Source: Arcanobacterium_A bovis (lineage in GTDB: Bacteria; Actinomycetota; Actinomycetes; Actinomycetales; Actinomycetaceae). From it: a DNA stretch of 64,000 bases. Location: assembly GCF_042655305.1 (NCBI RefSeq), contig NZ_JBHSLR010000009.1. One strand, given 5' to 3'. The translations under genes were made by a program, and so were the position numbers. The notes beneath the pieces were generated by a model, which saw nothing but the letters and a program-made list of their open reading frames with translations, was not told the DNA's origin and made no database searches. Of the stretch, positions 54,147 through 62,208 are shown piece by piece (within the stretch, counting starts at the first letter, position 1; every line of letters begins with the position of its first letter).

Positions 54147-56560
54147 GGCTTAGGGCCTTGTGAGACGACGATATCGATTGAAGCGCCTGGCGTTATCGCA
54201 GTTCCAGGTGCTGGGTTCGTAGCCACCACGGTGTTCTTGGGTTTGTCGGACCATGCGCCCGACGCCGTCACCTTGTAGCCCGCAGCACGCAAAGCCTTTG
54301 CCGCCTGGTTCATTTCCTGACCCACCACGTTAGGAACTCCAACAGGTTGATTTTGCTGGTCAGGAGTTTGCTCTTGCGCCTTCTTAGCCGGATCTTCTTC
54401 AACAGTTGTAGTCACTGGAGCGGAAGGCGACTTGAAGGATTCATGCGGCTTTCCTGCAAGGAATGCGTTATTGAAGTCGGCAAAGGCAGATGCCGCCACG
54501 GTGCCACCATAAAGAACACTGTAGCGCCGGCCATTGACCACCACATTGAGCATCGGCTCGTTGCCAGACATATGCCCAGTCCATACTGCTGTAGCTAGCT
54601 GCGGCGTGTAGCCCACAAACCATGCATGGTAAGCGTTGTTCGCCGTACCCGTCTTACCCGCTACTGGGCGTCCACCGGCGAGACGTGCACCGGTACCACT
54701 TCCGTAACGAGCAGAAATAACTTGCTGAAGCACTGCCGTGGTGCGACGCGCAACTTCAGCTTCAATAGTTTGGCGGCAACTTGGATCTTGCTTGGCAAGC
54801 GTTTTTCCACTGCGATCTTTGATCTCAGTGAAGGAAATCGGCGTGCACATCTTTCCGTCAGCAGCGAGCGTTGCCACTGCATTTGCCATCGAAAGCGGGG
54901 TTACCGTGTTCGTTCCAAGGATCATACTGGGGTTAGGTACGAGCGGAAGCGGTTCGCCTTCTTTTGCACCGAGTTGAGCCAGTTCAGCGGCATCCTTTGC
55001 GGTAGCAAGGGAGCCACGCTCAACACCCATATCTTTTGCGATCTTGGTGATGTCACACAGATCAAGCTGAGTTGCCATTGCGGCGAAACCTGCATTCAAC
55101 GACCTTGCCGTGGTTTCAGCGACGCTACGCATACCGCCGCCTTCGCCTTCGTTGTTCTTTGGCCCGAAGGATCCCGTTGCGCTCGGCATACAGGAAATCT
55201 TCCACGCCGATGCAGGGTAGGTTTGCTCAGAAGTATTTACCTGGTCAGACGCACTCTTTCCAGCGTTAAACCACTGTGCGAGCGTGAAAATCTTGAACGT
55301 TGATCCAGCTTGAAAGCCTCCGCCGCCACCGCGCAGGCGGCCCACGTTAAGGTTGAGCTTAGTGGCATGGGGATCTTCTTTAGAAGCGTCACCATAATTG
55401 GTGTTTTGCACCATTGCGAGGATTTTTCCTGTGCCAGGCTCGATAGCGCTCAACGAACCTTGAATCGCTGAAGGATCATTGACCGGCAGGTTAGCTGTGA
55501 GAGATTGGTAAGCGTTCGCCTGGGCTTTCGGATCAAGGGTGGTAGTGATCTCAAGACCACCGCGGTACAGCAAGCGAACACGCTCATCGCGCGATTTCCC
55601 AAAGCTCGAAGAGTTGAGGACGTCGTTCACAACCGTTTCGCAGAAATACGCTGCGTTACCTGCCGCGGCGCAACCATTTGGAGTGGGCGTAACGTGAAGC
55701 ATTTGCTGAATCGGGACGGCGATTGCGGCGTCGCGCTGTTCTTTGGTGATGTAACCAAGGCGAGCCATCTGGCTCAACACAACATCACGACGGGCTTTGG
55801 CATCCTCAGGATTTTTGATGGGATTCCAGCGGTTCGGCGCTTGGGTGATTCCGGCAAGCATTGCAGCTTGTTCGAGCGTTACTTGGCTGGCAGGAACGGA
55901 GAAGAAGTAGCGAGAAGCTGCCTCAACACCCCACTGGGATGGACCGAATTGGGCGATATTGAGGTATCCGGTGAGGATTTCATCTTTCGTACGCTGGCGT
56001 TCGATCGCGATGGCATAGCGCGCTTCGTTGAGTTTTCGAGTAATCGTGGTGGCAGTAGCTTGGTTGATCTGTTCGGCGTCGTTAGCGATGCGCCCCTCTT
56101 CTATCAGGGCGTTCTTCACATACTGCTGGGTAATAGACGATCCACCGGCAAGATTGCCACCAGTAAAGTTGTTGAGTGCAGCGCCAATAATACCTTGGGC
56201 GTCAATGCCGTTGTGCTGCATAAAACGTTCGTCTTCGATAGCGATGACGGCGTTTTTAATCAGTGGCGAAATGCTCTCAGAGTTTACAACGATGCGGTTT
56301 TCTGCGTAGAAACGTGCAATTTCTGAACCGTCTGCCGCTCGGATAACCGACTGCTCTGATGGACGCGTGAAGTCAATCTTGGTGGGGAGATCATCGAACA
56401 GTGCCAATCCAGCGTTTGCCGCGGTTCCTGCTGAAGCAACCACGGGAATTGCTGTTGCCGCTACAAGTAGACCACCGGTAATGCACAATGCGATGAAAGA
56501 GCCTACTACCACGAGCAGCTGCACCGCATTCATGCTTTGATCACGAGAACTTTTTGCCAT
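54143..56560 (-). CDS. ponA: Bifunctional penicillin-binding protein with PASTA domain (PonA2-like)
   Basis: 805 aa, class A PBP. Membrane anchor about 13-42; GT51 glycosyltransferase with EDERFMQHNGID near 109 and GGSSITQQYVKN near 138; transpeptidase with nucleophile GSTFKIF near 420, SLN near 485 and KTGT near 640; then a Pro/Gln/Thr linker and one C-terminal PASTA domain (about 738-803, VPNVVGQEMNQAAKALRAAG pattern). Makes and cross-links peptidoglycan; PASTA may bind muropeptides or beta-lactams. TATTCT lies seven bases before the ATG, so it is probably leaderless. It is divergent from the whiB4-like gene. Confidence 0.95.
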   Translation of the reverse strand: MAKSSRDQSMNAVQLLVVVGSFIALCITGGLLVAATAIPVVASAGTAANAGLALFDDLPTKIDFTRPSEQSVIRAADGSEIARFYAENRIVVNSESISPLIKNAVIAIEDERFMQHNGIDAQGIIGAALNNFTGGNLAGGSSITQQYVKNALIEEGRIANDAEQINQATATTITRKLNEARYAIAIERQRTKDEILTGYLNIAQFGPSQWGVEAASRYFFSVPASQVTLEQAAMLAGITQAPNRWNPIKNPEDAKARRDVVLSQMARLGYITKEQRDAAIAVPIQQMLHVTPTPNGCAAAGNAAYFCETVVNDVLNSSSFGKSRDERVRLLYRGGLEITTTLDPKAQANAYQSLTANLPVNDPSAIQGSLSAIEPGTGKILAMVQNTNYGDASKEDPHATKLNLNVGRLRGGGGGFQAGSTFKIFTLAQWFNAGKSASDQVNTSEQTYPASAWKISCMPSATGSFGPKNNEGEGGGMRSVAETTARSLNAGFAAMATQLDLCDITKIAKDMGVERGSLATAKDAAELAQLGAKEGEPLPLVPNPSMILGTNTVTPLSMANAVATLAADGKMCTPISFTEIKDRSGKTLAKQDPSCRQTIEAEVARRTTAVLQQVISARYGSGTGARLAGGRPVAGKTGTANNAYHAWFVGYTPQLATAVWTGHMSGNEPMLNVVVNGRRYSVLYGGTVAASAFADFNNAFLAGKPHESFKSPSAPVTTTVEEDPAKKAQEQTPDQQNQPVGVPNVVGQEMNQAAKALRAAGYKVTASGAWSDKPKNTVVATNPAPGTAITPGASIDIVVSQGPKP

Positions 56561-56848
56561 GTACTTTAGAATACTGCCTTTGGGTGGCTTTTTCGCGTGT
56601 CTTAGCTCATTATTAGCGAATCGTTGCCAATCTGGCAGGAACTCTCATGCTCAGGGATGAATACTAGACCGATAATATTTGAGATTGGGAGTCATATATT
56701 GTAATACTTTGACATGAAAGCAATGCATTCGCAGGCACAAAGGCTGTGCCTGCCCAGATGTGCGTATTGTGAAATATCTTAGTACACTTAAAGTGATACC
56801 AGTCACGTAAGTAGCACTCAGGACTGGTCCGAAAGGAAGAGATCAACA
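56561..56848. promoter_or_regulatory. Divergent promoter region of ponA and the whiB4-like gene
   Basis: TATTCT (minus, 56573-56568) is the leaderless -10 of ponA. In the 5' region of whiB, ACCAGTC (56798-56804) and GACTGGT (56822-56828) can form a hairpin or act as a widely spaced operator. No gene lies in these 288 bases. Confidence 0.4.
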
Positions 56849-57175
56849 ATGACGTTGGTAGACGAAGATCAAACATGGGCAGCTCAAGGTGCTTGCGCAA
56901 ATGCTGATCCAGACTCACTTTTTGTGCGTGGGTCGGCGCAGCGGCAGGTGCGCCAGCTCTGCTTTAACTGCCCAGTCAGGATAATGTGCCTCGCCGATTC
57001 ACTGAACTCCCAAATGCTGTTTGGAGTGTGGGGTGGCCTCACCGAGCGTGAACGTCGCGCCATTTTGCGCCGCTACCCAGACGAACAAAACTGGTTGGAA
57101 CGGCTAACCACTTCGAACGATCAGCTAGCTGTTGAATTGCGGATGGGGCAAATTCCGCGTTTTGCCAGCAGCTAA
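56849..57175 (+). CDS. WhiB-family Fe-S regulator, WhiB4-like
   Basis: 108 aa. Four conserved cysteines (16, 38, 41, 47; C-x21-C-x2-C-x5-C) hold the Fe-S cluster. GVWGGLTERERRAILRR follows. LFVRGSAQRQVRQLC resembles M. tuberculosis WhiB4 more than other WhiB proteins, and the divergent ponA2-phosphoesterase pair supports this. WhiB4 is a redox-responsive regulator. GGAAGAG lies nine bases ahead of the ATG. Secure for family, good for the WhiB4 type. Confidence 0.92.
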   Translation: MTLVDEDQTWAAQGACANADPDSLFVRGSAQRQVRQLCFNCPVRIMCLADSLNSQMLFGVWGGLTERERRAILRRYPDEQNWLERLTTSNDQLAVELRMGQIPRFASS

Positions 57176-57206
57176 AAGTGGTTTGGACGGATTGGAAGCT
57201 GTTTCA

Positions 57207-57307
57207 GTTGCTGAAAGCTGTTCAAACAACCAAAAGCTACACCGCCATTTCGAAGTGGGCACACACGGTTGCTGAAAAGCTGGTGCACAGACAGTTGCTG
57301 AAAGCTG
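57207..57307 (+). repeat. Three copies of a 14-base unit upstream of the DUF4177-like gene
   Basis: GTTGCTGAAAGCTG at 57207-57220 and 57294-57307, and GTTGCTGAAAAGCTG at 57268-57282, all on the plus strand between whiB and the small gene. They may be binding sites or remnants of local duplication. Confidence 0.5.
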
Positions 57308-57329
57308 CCAGCACATCTAGCCTTAAATT

Positions 57330-57488
57330 ATGACTACTTGGGAATATGTAACTGTGCCACTACTGGTTCACAACACAAAAGCAATTCTGGACAACTGGGG
57401 AATGGACGGCTGGGAGCTAGTCACTGTTTTGCCTGGTCCAGACGGAACTAATCCAGTTGCCTATATGAAGAGGCCAAAGAATGATTAG
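57330..57488 (+). CDS. Small DUF4177-like protein
   Basis: A 52-aa gene, MTTWEYVTVPLL... with DNWGMDGWELVTVLPGPDG, ending VAYMKRPKND. The WEY start and the GWELV motif are those of DUF4177-type small proteins found beside ridA in other actinobacteria. It overlaps ridA by eight bases (stop after the ridA ATG), so the two are translationally coupled. No Shine-Dalgarno sequence was seen. Function unknown; no membrane segment. Confidence 0.8.
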   Translation: MTTWEYVTVPLLVHNTKAILDNWGMDGWELVTVLPGPDGTNPVAYMKRPKND

Positions 57489-57939
57489 CGAGAAACTAAG
57501 CGAGCTCGGAATTGAATTACCGCAGGTGGTTGCGCCACTTGCGGCATATACTCCCGCTCAAAAGATCGGAAATACTGTGCGCACATCCGGTCAACTGCCG
57601 ATGGTTGAGGGAAAATTGCCTCTTACTGGAAAAGTTGGGGCAGAAGTTACTCCCCAGCAGGCGAAAGACCTCGCTCGCATCGCGATTCTTAACGCTCTGG
57701 CTGCTGCTTCGTCTGTAGCCGGAGGGATTGATCATATCGAGAAAATTGTTCACGTAACGGGATTCGTAGCCTCGGCTCCAGATTTTACAGGGCAGCCCGG
57801 CGTCGTCAACGGCGCATCGGAACTGCTCGGAGATCTTTTTGGCAACGACGGCGTCCACACCCGTTCGGCGATAGGCGTGAGCGTATTGCCACTGGATGCG
57901 CCGGTGGAGATCGAGTTAACGGTGCTGGTCAAAGACTGA
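57481..57939 (+). CDS. RidA-family protein (YjgF/YER057c/UK114)
   Basis: 152 aa, long RidA subgroup. The family hydrolyses reactive enamine/imine intermediates from amino acid metabolism. GNTVRTSGQLPMVEG near 31, ARIAILNALAAASSVAGGIDHI near 65, VNGASELLGDLFG near 108 and TRSAIGVSVLPLDAPVEIELTV near 126. The canonical active-site Arg (of the RidA type) falls in HTRSAIGV. Overlaps the small gene before it by eight bases. RidA next to whiB4 and crp is the M. tuberculosis order. Confidence 0.88.
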   Translation: MISEKLSELGIELPQVVAPLAAYTPAQKIGNTVRTSGQLPMVEGKLPLTGKVGAEVTPQQAKDLARIAILNALAAASSVAGGIDHIEKIVHVTGFVASAPDFTGQPGVVNGASELLGDLFGNDGVHTRSAIGVSVLPLDAPVEIELTVLVKD

Positions 57940-57987
57940 GTAGCGAAGCAAACTCACGCAATCTTCCGAACATAGATTTTTATAAGT

Positions 57988-58060
57988 GCCCTAACTTAGG
58001 CGATTCTTTCGACATCGCGCCCTATATGCGCGATGTACGTGTCAGAGCCTAAGTTAGGGC
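57988..58060. repeat. 73-bp palindromic repeat element, copy 2
   Basis: Begins GCCCTAACTTAGGC and ends GCCTAAGTTAGGGC, perfect 14-base inverted ends, with an inner palindrome around CATCGCG...CGCGATG. The same length and both ends as the copy at 18021-18093. Intergenic between ridA and crp. Confidence 0.75.
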
Positions 58061-58115
58061 ATGCGCAACCAGACTCCTCTAATAGTCTAATAGTCGGCTT
58101 TTGGTAGTAAATGCA

Positions 58116-58147
58116 GTGGTGGGCGGGAAGATGTTCCCGCCCACCAC
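58116..58147. terminator. Terminator between ridA and crp
   Basis: A perfect 14-bp stem (58116-58129 with 58134-58147) with a GATG loop between convergent genes; it can end both. Confidence 0.82.
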
Positions 58148-58178
58148 AAAGTTAGCCTCGATCAGAGTCGAATATCGT

Positions 58179-58856
58179 TCAGTGTGCGCGACGCTGGAGT
58201 CGAGCAACTTGAATCAGCAGAACTGCACGTCCTTCAAGGCGAATCCAGCCGCGGGAGGTGAAGTCAGCAAGAGACTTATTAACAGTCTCGCGCGAAGCGC
58301 CAACGAGATGTGCGAGTTCTTCCTGAGTGAGGTCATGTGCCACGTAGATGCCCTCTGGGGTGCGCTCGCCAAAGCGCTCAGCGAGATCGAGAAGAGCCTT
58401 TGCAACACGACCCGGCACATCGGAGAACACCAGATCAGCCATCTGCTGGTTGGTGTTGCGCAAACGCAATGCGAGCTGACGCAGCATCGAGATAGCGAGC
58501 TTTGGATGCTCCTCGATGTACTGGCGCATGTCTGCATGCGAGAGAACAAGCAGACGAGTCGGAGCAATCGCAGTAACGGTTGAAGAACGTGGCTCAAGAT
58601 CGAACAGTGAAAGTTCACCGATAATTTCGCCTGGTCCGAGCACTGCGATGAGGTTCTCGCGACCGTCGTCAGCCGTGTGGGACAGCTTTACTTTTCCATC
58701 TGCGACCAAGTAAAGCCGGTCTCCGGAGTCGCCTTCCTGGAAAAGCGATTCTCCACGCTTCAGGGAGGTCTCTGACATGAGGGCAGCTAAGGCCTGGCGG
58801 TCTTCGTCGGTGAGACCTTTGAAGAGCTCGACGTTACTAAGAACGTTGGAATCCAT
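58179..58856 (-). CDS. crp: Crp/Fnr-family global regulator, GlxR/CrpA-like
   Basis: 225 aa. Cyclic-nucleotide-binding domain (about 10-130) with FQEGDSGDRLYLVADGKVKL and GELSLFDLEPRSSTVTA, where the Arg-Ser pair of the cAMP pocket is kept. A C-terminal winged helix has LTQEELAHLVGASRETVNKSLADF (about 175-200). The ATG at 58856 was chosen over one 19 codons upstream because AAGGAAGG lies eight bases ahead. Divergent from nth as in M. tuberculosis (Rv3676-Rv3674c). cAMP binding is inferred from the family. Confidence 0.93.
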   Translation of the reverse strand: MDSNVLSNVELFKGLTDEDRQALAALMSETSLKRGESLFQEGDSGDRLYLVADGKVKLSHTADDGRENLIAVLGPGEIIGELSLFDLEPRSSTVTAIAPTRLLVLSHADMRQYIEEHPKLAISMLRQLALRLRNTNQQMADLVFSDVPGRVAKALLDLAERFGERTPEGIYVAHDLTQEELAHLVGASRETVNKSLADFTSRGWIRLEGRAVLLIQVARLQRRAH

Positions 58857-59062
58857 CCGAATTCCTTCCTTTACTTTGCGGTTATTGAAAATCTGTACAC
58901 TATCAGTGTGCACTTGTGGGAGAGGTCATATCAAGTTAAATTGTGCCATGTATTCGATGTTTTAGCATAGGTTCTGCGAAAATTAAGTGATTTTGATTCG
59001 GCTTCAGCTCGGTCATTCACAGCAACAGCAACGAAATTACAATTCCGGAAAAGGGGAGCATA

Positions 59063-59761
59063 ATGGCGAAAAAGTCGGCAAAAGAGATATTTCCGCCACG
59101 TCCCAGAGCGCTCGCCGCGCGACAACAGGCCGCACGGGAGATTACCGAGCGCTTAGCTGAGCTTTATCCGAACTCACAGTGCGCGCTCGTTCATCGCAAC
59201 GCATTCGAGCTCCTTTGTGCCACAGTTCTTTCCGCGCAGACCACTGACGCGCGCGTCAACAGCGTAACTCCCGAATTGTTCGAAACGTACCCAGACGCCG
59301 TCGCCATGGCTGGTGCCCCGCTGGAGGATCTGGAACGCATCTTGCACCCGCTAGGCTTCTTCCGAGCGAAAGCGAAGTCCCTGCGTGAGCTGTCTATTTC
59401 TTTGGTGGAGAAGTACGACGGCGAAGTGCCAGCGCAGCTTGAAAGTCTCGTTACGCTGCGCGGAGTTGGGCGCAAAACGGCAAACGTGGTGCTTGGAAAT
59501 GCTTTTGACATCCCCGGAATCACTGTTGATACCCACGTCGGAAGGCTGGCACGACGCTGGGGTTGGACCCGTGAAAAAGATCCCGTAGCTGCAGAAATGG
59601 ACATCGCGAAAGTACTTCCCGGGGAAAATTGGACGCTGATATGCCATCGAATCATCGATCATGGCCGTCAGGTTTGCCATTCACGCAAACCTGCCTGCTA
59701 TGAATGTGGATTAGCTCAGCTGTGCCCGTCTTTTGACCTGCTCAACGGGATGAATTCCTAA
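59063..59761 (+). CDS. nth: Endonuclease III
   Basis: 232 aa, base excision repair glycosylase/AP lyase for oxidised pyrimidines. The helix-hairpin-helix has catalytic Lys138 in LRGVGRKTANVVL and Asp156 in TVDTHVGRL. The 4Fe-4S ligands Cys205, 212, 215 and 221 have the usual C-x6-C-x2-C-x5-C spacing. AGGGGAG lies four bases before the ATG. Divergent from crp and convergent with the hydrolase gene. Confidence 0.96.
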   Translation: MAKKSAKEIFPPRPRALAARQQAAREITERLAELYPNSQCALVHRNAFELLCATVLSAQTTDARVNSVTPELFETYPDAVAMAGAPLEDLERILHPLGFFRAKAKSLRELSISLVEKYDGEVPAQLESLVTLRGVGRKTANVVLGNAFDIPGITVDTHVGRLARRWGWTREKDPVAAEMDIAKVLPGENWTLICHRIIDHGRQVCHSRKPACYECGLAQLCPSFDLLNGMNS

Positions 59762-59843
59762 CGCAAGAATTGGTACGCGGGTTGGTAGACGCTTCCGTCG
59801 GCTCATAGCCAACTCTTAGCCAATTTACGATGAACCAGCCAGT

Positions 59844-60758
59844 TCACAAGGAATCAAGAAATTCGAGCAAGAGCTGGGTGAACGCTTCCGGTTGTTCTTC
59901 AGGAACGAAGTGACCGGCGTCGGGAATCGTGGCACGCTCATAGCGCCCTAGCGCGAACTCGCGATCTTTGTACCAAGCGCGTTTGGGAAGTAAGGGATCA
60001 AGATCGCCGCGCACAGCCAACACCGGAATACACACCGGATTGGCCGACTCGCGCAAATATCGTCGACCCGTAAGCGATTGCTGCGCAAGCATAGTCCACC
60101 TGAGCTGCGCCAAAGCAACGCTTGCCGCTCCCGGCAAACGCATTGCCTGCGCATAAAGGTCGGCTTGACCCGCTGCTCCACGGTTGTTTGGAGCAGACCA
60201 TTCCTTGAGGAGGTTCTTCATCGAGGAAGTGCTGGTCAGGCCACGTTGTGAAATCGGCGTGATGAACGATGTGATCGCGTGACGCCAGGCTTTGAACGTG
60301 ATGTGAGCGCCGAAACGGTGCAAAGTGCGTGGATGTGGCGAGGATACCGTAACTAGCCCACTGAACAGCTGCGGAGCCATCGCCACCGCAGACCACGCCA
60401 AACCACCGCCGCGTCCATGCCCCACAAGCACCGCTTTCGAAGCACCCATTGAGCGCACAATCGCAATGAGGTCTTGACTCAAAAGGAGCGAATCTTCCGA
60501 ATGCGGAGTTTTGTCTGATCCTCCGAATCCGCGCCGGTCAATAGCGATAACCTCGTAGCCAGCAGAAGCGATCTCAGCTACTTGATTGCGCCACGCCCAC
60601 CAGTATTGTGGAAAACCATGCACGAGGATGACCAGCGGTTTTTCAGCCGAGTGCTCGCCGGCATGCACAACATGAAACTGCGCCCCGTTTGCTTGGATGA
60701 GCCGATGCTCCCACGGACCCGGAAGGGTTACGCAGGAATTATCTGCTGGTGAGGTCAC
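59844..60758 (-). CDS. Alpha/beta hydrolase-fold protein with Gly at the nucleophile position
   Basis: 304 aa, epoxide-hydrolase-like fold. HGFPQYWWAWRNQV (oxyanion region, about 48-61) and DRRGFGGSD are typical, but the nucleophile elbow reads VGHGRGG, with Gly115 where Asp or Ser belongs. A later Asp (VRGDLDPLLP) and His (PDAGHFVPE) remain in place. It may therefore be a non-catalytic binding protein or use another residue. It lies in the place of ephE (Rv3670) relative to nth and ssd. The start overlaps the preceding gene's stop by four bases. Confidence 0.82.
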   Translation of the reverse strand: MTSPADNSCVTLPGPWEHRLIQANGAQFHVVHAGEHSAEKPLVILVHGFPQYWWAWRNQVAEIASAGYEVIAIDRRGFGGSDKTPHSEDSLLLSQDLIAIVRSMGASKAVLVGHGRGGGLAWSAVAMAPQLFSGLVTVSSPHPRTLHRFGAHITFKAWRHAITSFITPISQRGLTSTSSMKNLLKEWSAPNNRGAAGQADLYAQAMRLPGAASVALAQLRWTMLAQQSLTGRRYLRESANPVCIPVLAVRGDLDPLLPKRAWYKDREFALGRYERATIPDAGHFVPEEQPEAFTQLLLEFLDSL

Positions 60759-62047
60759 TGATTCTGATCCTTTAGCAGCAGTTCACGACGTGCGATGGCG
60801 GCGGCTCTAACAGCGCCCCGGCGTCGTGCGCCATGCGCAACTACACCAAGGAAGAGCAGCACAAAACCCAAAATTGCGACGCGACCCGTTGCCAAATCGA
60901 GGTTCAAGTGATGCGCTACGTTTGCAGTGAAGGCATTGTAAGAGCCAATAGCTTCATCGACGCGTGCCGCAAAACGTGCCCCGCGCGTTGGCAAGAGAAT
61001 CGCAATAGTGCCAGCGATGGCAACCAAAGCTCCCAAGACTTGCGCACCGAGCGACGACGCGCGCGCCACGAGGAAGATCACGAGCATCACGACGACGCCG
61101 GCAACCAGCTCGCCCAATGCCAAGAAATTCAGCGAACCAGTATCCCACGGATTATTCTTCACCATGCCGAGACGCACGCCTGCGTCCGAAAGCAGATACC
61201 AAGCCAGTGGAAGAAGCAACAGTGTTGCGAAAAAGATTCCAATATGTGCTCCCGTGCGCGACTGTGGCTCGTCAGGCACTTCGAGGTATGCGTCGTCGCC
61301 TGGATCAGCAGACCAACGAGCCTGCCGATCGCCGTCGTGATCTGGGCCGGCAGCTTGCACGAAACCTTCGCGATTTTCCGCGTATTCAGCATTGACCGCG
61401 GTATCCGCGCTGGCATGAGCAGCGTCGGTATTAAGAGCCCCTGCCGCAGCAGTTACAGCCATGCCGCCAGCGGCGAAACCAGTTCCAACAGAAGAAATAT
61501 TTGCTTCTGCGTCATCTACACCGAGTCCGCTCGTGAAAGTTTCGTCCTGCGCGAGAGCGCGGTTACGGCTCGGACGTGCGGTATCGTCGGCGTCGTCGGC
61601 AGAATGAGCCGAGACGACGTCTACCAACGTGGCGTTCTTGCGCTCCTCATCTGGGAGAGCGTTGTAACCTTCAGAGCGCCCCTCAGCTACACGCGAAGAA
61701 TCCTCTGATGAAGTGAACAGTGGATCAGCGGCGTTACTTGAATCAGCAGGCTGCGCAGTATCGGTGCGCTCGGTGGCCAGCAAGTGCAATTCACTACCTG
61801 CTTCGCCAGCAGAATCACCGGTGGACTCTACGTGCTTGCCTTCGGTTTCGTCGTCGGACGCGTCGTCGGCAACGGCAGCGCTGTGCGCAGAAAAAGCTTG
61901 ATCCCAAGCGACAAGATCCGAATCACCATAGGAAAGTCCGGACTTCTCGGCAGCTTGAACGTCGTCTTGCTCAAGCGGTGCAAGCACGTCATCGTCGTCA
62001 AAAGGGCGGCGCGATGCTGAGTTGTATGGATCGGTAGGTGTTGTCAC
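60755..62047 (-). CDS. Membrane protein with long acidic N-terminal domain, function unknown
   Basis: 430 aa. Residues about 1-260 are acidic, Ser/Ala/Asp-rich and mostly disordered in appearance (many DD and AD runs). The C-terminal part has four membrane segments (GIFFATLLLLPLAWYLL, LALGELVAGVVVMLVIFLV, VLGALVAIAGTIAILL, VAILGFVLLFLGVVAHGA) and ends with a basic tail. The GTG at 62047 is preferred: AAGGAG is six bases ahead, whereas it would touch the ATG at 62053. It is coupled to the hydrolase by a four-base overlap. Position fits between ephE and ssd. No family recognised. Confidence 0.75.
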   Translation of the reverse strand: MTTPTDPYNSASRRPFDDDDVLAPLEQDDVQAAEKSGLSYGDSDLVAWDQAFSAHSAAVADDASDDETEGKHVESTGDSAGEAGSELHLLATERTDTAQPADSSNAADPLFTSSEDSSRVAEGRSEGYNALPDEERKNATLVDVVSAHSADDADDTARPSRNRALAQDETFTSGLGVDDAEANISSVGTGFAAGGMAVTAAAGALNTDAAHASADTAVNAEYAENREGFVQAAGPDHDGDRQARWSADPGDDAYLEVPDEPQSRTGAHIGIFFATLLLLPLAWYLLSDAGVRLGMVKNNPWDTGSLNFLALGELVAGVVVMLVIFLVARASSLGAQVLGALVAIAGTIAILLPTRGARFAARVDEAIGSYNAFTANVAHHLNLDLATGRVAILGFVLLFLGVVAHGARRRGAVRAAAIARRELLLKDQNQ

Positions 62048-62208
62048 GGTCATCTCCTTGTGAATACTTCTTATTCGAACGCTACTTGTTTTCGTCCGCT
62101 TGCAGGAGAAAATGGCACGGCGTGGCGCGAAATTGTGGATAACTTCGGACTTTCCACAGCACTGAATTTTTTGCCGCAACGCATTTATATTTGCGCCACA
62201 CTTTCCGC

